The notes beneath the pieces are model-generated. The model was not told the DNA's origin. It searched no databases and saw only the letters and a program-made list of their open reading frames with translations. The position numbers and the translations under genes are program-made. From NCBI RefSeq assembly GCF_947255005.1, contig NZ_CAMYFI010000066.1, positions 1-12,377 of the forward strand: DNA of 12,377 nt, given 5' to 3'. Numbering within the stretch: position 1 is the first letter of the stretch; each line of letters starts with the position of its first letter. This DNA comes from an uncultured Tessaracoccus sp. Its GTDB lineage: Bacteria; Actinomycetota; Actinomycetes; Propionibacteriales; Propionibacteriaceae. Below are positions 8,301 through 12,377 of this stretch, piece by piece.

Positions 8301-11300
8301 CGGGACAATGTCGTCGCGCGCCATCGGGGCCTGCAAGGGCGCATCCTCGTCGACCACGACCGTGAAGCTGCCGATGCCCTCCTGCTGGCGGCTGTCGGTG
8401 ATGCGGTACGTGCCGTTGTACTTCCCCGGCTTGGTGATGGGAGCCACCGAGATTTCGCGGTCATTCACGATTTCCGCGGACAGGGTCGGGTCGTCCATCT
8501 TCACCGCGTTCTGGGCGGCGAACCCGATGCTGTCGCCCTCGAAGTCATAGTCATTGGCGAGCGCGGGCACCTGAATCGGGCGACCTGGGCGAACCTCGAT
8601 CGAGTCGTGCACAGCAACCGGAGGCTGGTTCACGTTGCCGGGTGGGGCCACGCCGATGCGGATCTGGCCGGTGGCAACTTCGCCAAGTGCATCGGCAACC
8701 TCGTAGCGGAACGTATCGGTGCCTTGGCTTGTCGGGAAGGCCTCGTAGGTGATGTAGCTCTCACCCACCTCGACCACACGCCCCAGCGACGGCCCAGCGC
8801 CCAGCCCCAGCAGCGTCACCGCATCACCGTTGGGGTCGATGCCGTCGAGACGAATCGGTATGCGCGTCTGGGTGCCCGAGAGCACCCTGTCGACGACCTC
8901 TCGCGGCGCCGGCGGCTGGTTCGGGGAATCATCGCTCACAGCAGTGACGTTGAGCACTGCCGACGCGGTATGCCCCTCCTCATCAATCACCTCGTAGACG
9001 ACGGCCATCTGCTGGCGCTGCGATCCTTGCGGGATCTGCACCCGCAGCTTGTCACCATCGATCCAGGCGTTGTCTCCAAGTGGTGACTCCAGGATGCGGT
9101 TGAGCTTCAGCTCGAGCCCAATCGGCGACGAATCATTGACGAGCACGGGAGCAGACGCGATGCTCCCGGCACGCACGTTGATGTCGTCGTCAACGGCGAT
9201 GGGCTCCACGGAACCCATCGTTTTCGTCGGAATCACAACGATGCTGCCGCGCGCGATGTGCCGCCCGTCGGAGACCACATACTCGATCGTCACCGGTCCC
9301 GCAGGTGCAGACTTGGCTTCGATCGTCATCAAGTGCCGGCGATCCAGCTTCACGTTGAGCGACGGATCCGGCGTGAACGACTGAATGACGAGCACGTCGC
9401 CGTCGGCATCGGTGTCGTTGGCGAGCGGATCGATGAACACGCTGCCCTCAGGCGGCAGCAGCGCGACGTCGAGTGCCGCCACCGGCGGGTTGTCGCTGCC
9501 GGGAGGCACGACGTCGATGCGCACTATGCCGGTGTCGAATTCCGTCGACGCGACGTTGTAGGTGACGTAGTAGGTGCCCTGCTGGGCGGCGGAGAACGTG
9601 AAGCTCTGATCGGCATAATCAGGGGTGACCTTGCACGTGCTGCAATCCTCGATCGCCACTTCCTGCAGAATCAAGTTTTCGCCAATGTCATTGTCGAGCG
9701 GCCGCACTTCGACGGTTTGGTCGACTTGCACCGTCGCGAAATCCGCGTAGGCGATGGGTTTCACCGGCTCGTCGACGACGTTAACCTCGAGCTCACCTTC
9801 GGTGGTGTCGGTGCCGTCGGAGATGGTGAGGTTGATCTTCTTCTTGCCGTCGGTCTTGCCGATGTCTTGGTAGTTGATGGTGCCGTCGGGGTTGAAGGTG
9901 ACGAGATCTTCGGAGCCGGGCGGCATCGATGCGTCCTCCAGGATGAGCGGGTCGCCCTCCGGGTCGCGCCAGTCGGTCAGGATGCGTTTGGTGAACTTCG
10001 AGCCCTTCTGAATCGTCATCGGCTTAGCGAGCTCGAACAGATACGGCGGTTTGTTGTCCTTCTTCGGATCAGCGTCGGCGACGTTCACGGTGACGTTCGC
10101 GGTGTCGGTGAGGAAACCGTCGGAGATGGTGTAACTGAACGAAAAGCTCTTCTTCGTGTTCTCCGGCGGGATCGTGATCTGCAACCCAGTACCGCCGCGC
10201 ACCGTCTGCAGCGAAGCCCCGTCGATCTCGGTGGGCGCCTGGATAGTGAGCACGTCGCCGTCGGGGTCGGAGTCGTTGTCGAGCACGTCGAGCGTTGTGG
10301 CGCGCCCATTACGCGCGGTGAGCTCGTCATCCTGCGCGGTCGGGGGATGGTTGTCCTCGCTGCGATCCGCCTTGTCGTCGGTGGTGGGCGCGTCGGGCGG
10401 CGGGGGCTCGTTGGATTCCTTCGTGACGAACTCTTCCCAGTTGTCGATGCGTGCCATGTTTTGATCGACGAGCCACACCACGCCGCTCTGCCCTTCATTC
10501 AGGGCGACCGTGCGACGGTTCACCTGCAGCGAGAGCATGGCGCCCGCTGGTGCGTTGTAGCCGGGAATCTCACGGGTGAAGGCGTCGGCGCCGCCGCAGC
10601 GCTTCACGAACGTGGTGCCAAATGCGCCGTAGAGGCAGCTTCCCACCTGCACGGGAGCCGCGGGCGTGCCCTGCACCTCACCGGACAGCGAGCGGATCCC
10701 GTCGGAGGTCACGCCGATCAGGCCAGCCTCCGTCGCGTACACGGCTCGCACGTCTTCTCTGCCACCCATGATCTGTTCCACCGGAGGCAGCAGTTGCGCG
10801 TGTGCAGCGCCCGAGACGTCGAACACCTGCTTGGTTCCCTCCACCCAGATGCGGGCACCGACGCGATCCAGTACGACGGCGTTGTCGCCCACCGCAGTGA
10901 GTTCGACGGCTCCCATACGCTCAGGATCGAGCTCGAACGGCAGCTTGGTGCTCGTACGCTTCCCATCCACCTCACGCACGAGCTCCGAGGTGGTCACGTC
11001 GAGGCCGATGAGCTCTCCCTTCGCGGTGAGCGTCGCGACACCGTTGACGCCCACCTCGAACTGCGCCTTGTCCTTATCGGGGTCCATCGCGAGCACATCT
11101 TCGGCGTTGCCGAACCAGACGCGGCCATTCTGCGGGCTCGTCACGAGCAGACGGCTGCCGGTGAGCTGCACGTCGGCGCCCGTCGGCAACACCATGGGCG
11201 ATTCGAGACGGTTGCGGCTCTGGTTGTAGCGCGTTAGCGTGTTGGAGTCCTCGCCGCGCACCAGCACCAGGTCGTCGCTTTGCATCACCGACGATTTGCG

Positions 11301-11555
11301 GTCCGCCACGGTGGTCGCTGATTCGAGCGCCTCGATCTGCGTGTTAACCATGCCCACCATCGCGCGGTTGCGGTTGATGGCGTAGATGGTGCCCTCGTCG
11401 AGGTGCACGTCGGCACGGTCAAGGCCGGGGCTCGCGTAGGCGGCCACGCCGAGTGTGATCGCGAGCACTCCGACGATGAGCCACTGCCAGAAGCGTCGGA
11501 AGAAACGGACGAGTAGGCGCAGACCGCGCGAGGTTGGTTTGGTGAGGTCGGACAC
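5340..11555 (-). CDS. Giant surface protein: N-terminal membrane segment, propeller-like domain, Ig/cadherin-like and fibronectin III modules
   Basis: A 2071-residue protein. A basic N-terminus (RFFRRFWQW, 17-25) leads into a single hydrophobic segment (about 24-41). It is either a type II anchor or a signal peptide, since AYA (39-41) would suit signal peptidase. Residues about 50-376 are strand-rich with propeller-like repeats (inferred by eye). An acidic/Pro linker (377-403) precedes about eleven Ig/cadherin-like modules (404-1484), several with Ca-site-like turns such as DNDSDPDGD (426-434) and ANDTDADGD (712-720). Two clear FN3 modules (about 1487-1679) and more diverged beta modules to about 2000 follow, then a short tail with C2007 and C2053. 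No C-terminal LPXTG anchor is present. All eight cysteines fall in four pairs. The GTG start (TAGTG overlap with the FHA gene) has GAGGAG 6 nt upstream. The role is probably adhesion or wall-spanning structure, made together with its MoxR/DUF58 partners; this is inference. Confidence 0.92.
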   Translation of the reverse strand: MSDLTKPTSRGLRLLVRFFRRFWQWLIVGVLAITLGVAAYASPGLDRADVHLDEGTIYAINRNRAMVGMVNTQIEALESATTVADRKSSVMQSDDLVLVRGEDSNTLTRYNQSRNRLESPMVLPTGADVQLTGSRLLVTSPQNGRVWFGNAEDVLAMDPDKDKAQFEVGVNGVATLTAKGELIGLDVTTSELVREVDGKRTSTKLPFELDPERMGAVELTAVGDNAVVLDRVGARIWVEGTKQVFDVSGAAHAQLLPPVEQIMGGREDVRAVYATEAGLIGVTSDGIRSLSGEVQGTPAAPVQVGSCLYGAFGTTFVKRCGGADAFTREIPGYNAPAGAMLSLQVNRRTVALNEGQSGVVWLVDQNMARIDNWEEFVTKESNEPPPPDAPTTDDKADRSEDNHPPTAQDDELTARNGRATTLDVLDNDSDPDGDVLTIQAPTEIDGASLQTVRGGTGLQITIPPENTKKSFSFSYTISDGFLTDTANVTVNVADADPKKDNKPPYLFELAKPMTIQKGSKFTKRILTDWRDPEGDPLILEDASMPPGSEDLVTFNPDGTINYQDIGKTDGKKKINLTISDGTDTTEGELEVNVVDEPVKPIAYADFATVQVDQTVEVRPLDNDIGENLILQEVAIEDCSTCKVTPDYADQSFTFSAAQQGTYYVTYNVASTEFDTGIVRIDVVPPGSDNPPVAALDVALLPPEGSVFIDPLANDTDADGDVLVIQSFTPDPSLNVKLDRRHLMTIEAKSAPAGPVTIEYVVSDGRHIARGSIVVIPTKTMGSVEPIAVDDDINVRAGSIASAPVLVNDSSPIGLELKLNRILESPLGDNAWIDGDKLRVQIPQGSQRQQMAVVYEVIDEEGHTASAVLNVTAVSDDSPNQPPAPREVVDRVLSGTQTRIPIRLDGIDPNGDAVTLLGLGAGPSLGRVVEVGESYITYEAFPTSQGTDTFRYEVADALGEVATGQIRIGVAPPGNVNQPPVAVHDSIEVRPGRPIQVPALANDYDFEGDSIGFAAQNAVKMDDPTLSAEIVNDREISVAPITKPGKYNGTYRITDSRQQEGIGSFTVVVDEDAPLQAPMARDDIVPFLDVANKPVIEVDVTANDFDPDGPHKDLKVSVPGASKDDPNSPQVVSATEIAVPVGERMKQVRYALTDNDGMTSYALLTVPGTQDVRPVVRDSKAREITATAGQPVHLSFDDLILGTEGRSVKLTSADTITATNGSAVPATGGVDYTPSLEYRGPAAVVFEVIDVVPEGDMTAKRAYVSINVEVRANAQNKGEDANDPLTQLPPEKVADGVLQVAPGEGEFRLSAMPLFRDPRGLDFSFSDWKDAGGDAPIEWRTESSNSVIVATAPITAKAGTRRSLSGVVTNAVGASTEFEVVLEMVSSRQPLTVAETDVVNDAAGGIPTSIPVTANDTSYITSDPSLTVTGASITSGSGKIEFDEHSVTITPAKDFVGTLTARYSVQDATKDPGRVVDGSIRLDVKNKPSPPSAPFGGVAGDGQIRFEYRSGGSNGYPIEKREVTASAPGHSPVTQVCPGTTCTITRLRNNVPWTLSVVEYNKLGPSEPSPQSAAYIPDVTPLAPGRPTAESKDQALMVRWPEAGFANKNNKGSPVTTYTVHLYDSSGKRIGSKNLEGSARQFEWAGLTNGKTYSFGVVATNNAGSSPESERSVPEFPVGPPKGAGGITAVASITENGGSFSVKVSRHTLDANGDPNMKLQIVPVTGGNERPGKVIAFPPDEGSEHAFGGFGHSPVTFRLYAQNRHSRVLVAETPQALISWSAPKLVVERPAAFPRYGSAQYPNQLGFRLITPKMNTPEERAKAGVRLEYQIGDGGWTELEPKDGVYLTRPLTPGKEYSGYVRMRLTQGVGNQEIADTHPVSGMMPLSKEPQPFALEQPMAYDKGHVSMRWDTPSLEGSGGWDPSRYYVSFGGGSNAKRAPNGTILLQPGSSTVILGWRGTNPGTSQQVGFSNVRTQSYRIDDVARVEYHTVTKKLTVSIKYVRFGGACKVLDKEENLLDTIHAANNRIYKSEMYLQPGSADEPPKPYEDFKVNCRVNGNSSRWTWNSVERKP
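5346..5353 (-). promoter_or_regulatory. Ribosome-binding site of the MoxR gene
   Basis: AAAGGAAA on the minus strand, with AGGA 4 nt before the GTG at 5343. It lies within the last codons of the giant gene, next to the 4-nt GTGA overlap, and supports the GTG as the real start. Confidence 0.6.
6516..7097 (-). other. Region encoding two clear fibronectin type III modules
   Basis: Codons about 1487-1680 of the giant gene. Both modules show the FN3 pattern: a Pro-rich entry (PSPPSAPFGG; TPLAPGRPTAES), a Trp/Phe strand (RFEYRSGGSNGYPI; MVRWPEAGF), and closing strands with Tyr/Phe and an N-x-x-G-x-S-x-x-S turn (YNKLGPSEPS; TNNAGSSPES). C1536 and C1541 form a tight pair in the first module. Downstream, about 1690-2000, more diverged beta modules continue but I cannot set their boundaries. 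Confidence 0.75.
7104..10346 (-). other. Region encoding about eleven Ig/cadherin-like modules
   Basis: Codons about 404-1484 of the giant gene. Modules of roughly 85-105 residues repeat an opening like PPVAxxD, a central xNDxDxxGD turn, and a closing Y-x-(V/I)-x-D-x-x-G strand followed by a V-x-V strand. Approximate starts are 404, 503, 598, 689, 784, 880, 978, 1075, 1171, 1280 and 1388. This is the pattern of the bacterial Ig-like/cadherin-like families often found in long surface proteins. The modules are well diverged and not DNA repeats, so this is an old array. Acidic turns suggest calcium stiffening in some modules (inference). Confidence 0.75.
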
Positions 11556-12377
11556 TAACTGCTCCTCGGCGGAACGATCTTCAGCCTCACCTGGTCATCC
11601 AACAGCAGCTCCGTTCCGATCTCGACGGTGACGCTTCGCCCGTCGCGAAGCTCGAACTCCGGCTCTCCTGGGGGGTGCACGAGGGTGCCGTTGGTGGAGT
11701 GCAGGTCAGTGAGAACTATATTCCATTCGTTGGGCGTAATCAGGATGTGGTTACGCGAAATGTCGTTGCCGCTGCTGCTTACGCGCATGAGATACGAGCC
11801 CTGGGGCCCGCGCGCGCTGTCGGGTGAACGCCCTACGATCACGCCGCTCACCAGATCGGTACCGTCACCTTGGTTCGAGATCACCGCAGCGAGCACCGGA
11901 CGGCGGATCAGGCGCGGGTTGGAGGAGTCGACGGGCTCATCGCACAGGCGGCAGCTCGAGGCGCCGCGAGGGTTCGCGTGGCCGTTCCGGCACGGCACAG
12001 CCATCACCTGCGGATCTGGGGCGGCCTGTGTGACGGGCGGCTTGTGCGTCGCGGCGAGGCCGGTGGAGAACACCGTGCCCGTTTCGTCGTCGATTTCGCC
12101 AAACTCACCGGGCACCACCACGGGCGCTTGGCGGCTGCCGGGCGGCGACACCTGCGATTGGGGTACCGACGAGGCACTCACCGGCAGCGGAGGGGGCGAC
12201 CAGGGCACGTGAGGCTGCTCTGGCTCAGGCTCGTCGACCTGCTCCGCCTCGTCCGCCTTGGGCTCGTCTAGCTGCTCCGGCTCGGCCGACGCGTCCTCGT
12301 CAATGTTCTCCGGATCAAGCTCGTCCAGCTGCTCCGCCTCGTCCGCCTCAGGCTCGTCGACCTGCTCCGCCTCGTCC
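11555..12377 (-). CDS. FHA-domain protein with possible Cys/His zinc knuckle and acidic N-terminal region (5' partial)
   Basis: The frame is open from the right edge to TAG at 11557-11555: 273 visible codons with the N-terminus missing. The first 56 visible residues are a Glu/Asp-rich repeat region, followed by a Pro/Ser-rich stretch. Next comes a compact PCRNGH...SCRLCDEP knuckle (about 11934-11995; C-x3-H and C-x2-C), which could bind zinc. The FHA domain ends the protein, with its three hallmarks VGRS (GR, about 11828-11833), SRNH (about 11747-11758) and STNGT (about 11684-11698). FHA domains bind phosphothreonine peptides, so this is probably the cytoplasmic reader of a Ser/Thr kinase, which I would expect just outside the window. 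GTG at 12208 is a possible internal start but has no SD and would cut off the acidic region, so the gene most likely begins beyond the edge. Its stop shares one base with the giant gene start (TAGTG). Confidence 0.9.
   Translation of the reverse strand, partial: DEAEQVDEPEADEAEQLDELDPENIDEDASAEPEQLDEPKADEAEQVDEPEPEQPHVPWSPPPLPVSASSVPQSQVSPPGSRQAPVVVPGEFGEIDDETGTVFSTGLAATHKPPVTQAAPDPQVMAVPCRNGHANPRGASSCRLCDEPVDSSNPRLIRRPVLAAVISNQGDGTDLVSGVIVGRSPDSARGPQGSYLMRVSSSGNDISRNHILITPNEWNIVLTDLHSTNGTLVHPPGEPEFELRDGRSVTVEIGTELLLDDQVRLKIVPPRSS
11562..11567 (-). promoter_or_regulatory. Ribosome-binding site of the giant surface-protein gene
   Basis: GAGGAG on the minus strand, 6 nt before the GTG at 11555 and within the last codons of the FHA gene. 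The spacing is good; it fixes the GTG in TAGTG as the start. Confidence 0.75.
12224..12377. repeat. Imperfect direct repeats encoding the acidic linker of the FHA protein
   Basis: Bases 12224-12254 and 12347-12377 are identical (31 bp), 123 bp (41 codons) apart, and a related 20-bp copy begins at about 12329. On the minus strand they encode variations of DEAEQ(V/L)DEPEA: the visible order is DEAEQVDEPEA, DEAEQLDELDPEN, EPEQLDEPKA, DEAEQVDEPEP. The array runs to the right edge and may continue beyond it. It is an expandable in-frame acidic linker. Confidence 0.85.

Noticed and set aside
11178..11189. LPTG string (residues 123-126) in the giant protein as a sortase signal
   Set aside because: It lacks the LPxTG spacing, lies near the N-terminus, and is not followed by a membrane helix and basic tail.
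9258..11237. Plus-strand open frame of 659 codons, and similar long frames at 118-1581, 1707-3134, 3515-4660 and 5844-7250
   Set aside because: They are antisense to genes with clear domains and coupled starts. Their proteins are Arg/His-rich without recognisable motifs, as expected from high-GC wobble bases read on the opposite strand.
11555..12208. FHA protein starting at GTG 12208
   Set aside because: There is no Shine-Dalgarno sequence before this GTG, and the frame continues open and compositionally coherent to the right edge, so an upstream start is more likely.
1..12377. Horizontal transfer or mobile element, tRNA, rRNA or riboswitch
   Set aside because: I saw no transposase, integrase, inverted-repeat ends, tRNA-like fold or leader structure, and composition looks even across the genes. 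Apart from 817-863 there is no non-coding space to hold one.

Overview
The window reads as a stretch of a high-GC actinobacterial chromosome. GC is roughly 60-65 % by eye, GTG starts are common, the wobble positions are GC-rich, and the gene set is typical of Actinobacteria. Genus or family cannot be resolved from the sequence alone. All six supportable genes lie on the minus strand and are read from right to left. Nothing convincing is coded on the plus strand, where the long open frames are high-GC shadows of the minus-strand genes.

In order of transcription the genes are: (1) the C-terminal part of a protein with an acidic, repetitive N-terminal region, a possible Cys/His zinc-binding knuckle and an FHA phosphothreonine-binding domain (11555-12377, N-terminus off the right edge); (2) a 2071-residue membrane-anchored or secreted surface protein with a probable beta-propeller-like domain, about eleven Ig/cadherin-like modules and C-terminal fibronectin type III modules (5340-11555); (3) a MoxR-type AAA+ ATPase (4378-5343); (4) a DUF58 protein with a von Willebrand A-like fold (3146-4378); (5) a polytopic membrane protein with an extracellular transglutaminase-like domain that appears to have lost its catalytic Cys and His (864-3146); and (6) an RDD-family membrane protein with a long repetitive Pro/Ser/Gln tail (1-816, C-terminus off the left edge).

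The first five genes are linked by 1-4 nt stop/start overlaps, so they should be translationally coupled and made from one transcript. The last gene follows after 47 bp with its own strong Shine-Dalgarno sequence. No promoter or terminator is visible, so the operon probably starts and ends outside the window. MoxR, DUF58 and transglutaminase-like membrane proteins are a widespread trio linked to chaperone-like or membrane-assembly functions. Adding an FHA protein and a giant Ig/FN3 protein gives an arrangement seen in Actinobacteria (from memory, a similar cluster in bifidobacteria is called PFNA and also contains a Ser/Thr kinase and a PP2C phosphatase). The likely picture is a phosphorylation-controlled system in which the FHA protein reads threonine phosphorylation in the cytoplasm, MoxR/DUF58 act at the membrane, and the giant protein and the pseudo-transglutaminase work outside. 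This is inference.

Both window edges fall inside DNA repeats: a perfect 54-bp tandem repeat on the left and acidic-linker repeats on the right. The window may therefore be a complete assembly contig that broke at repeats.
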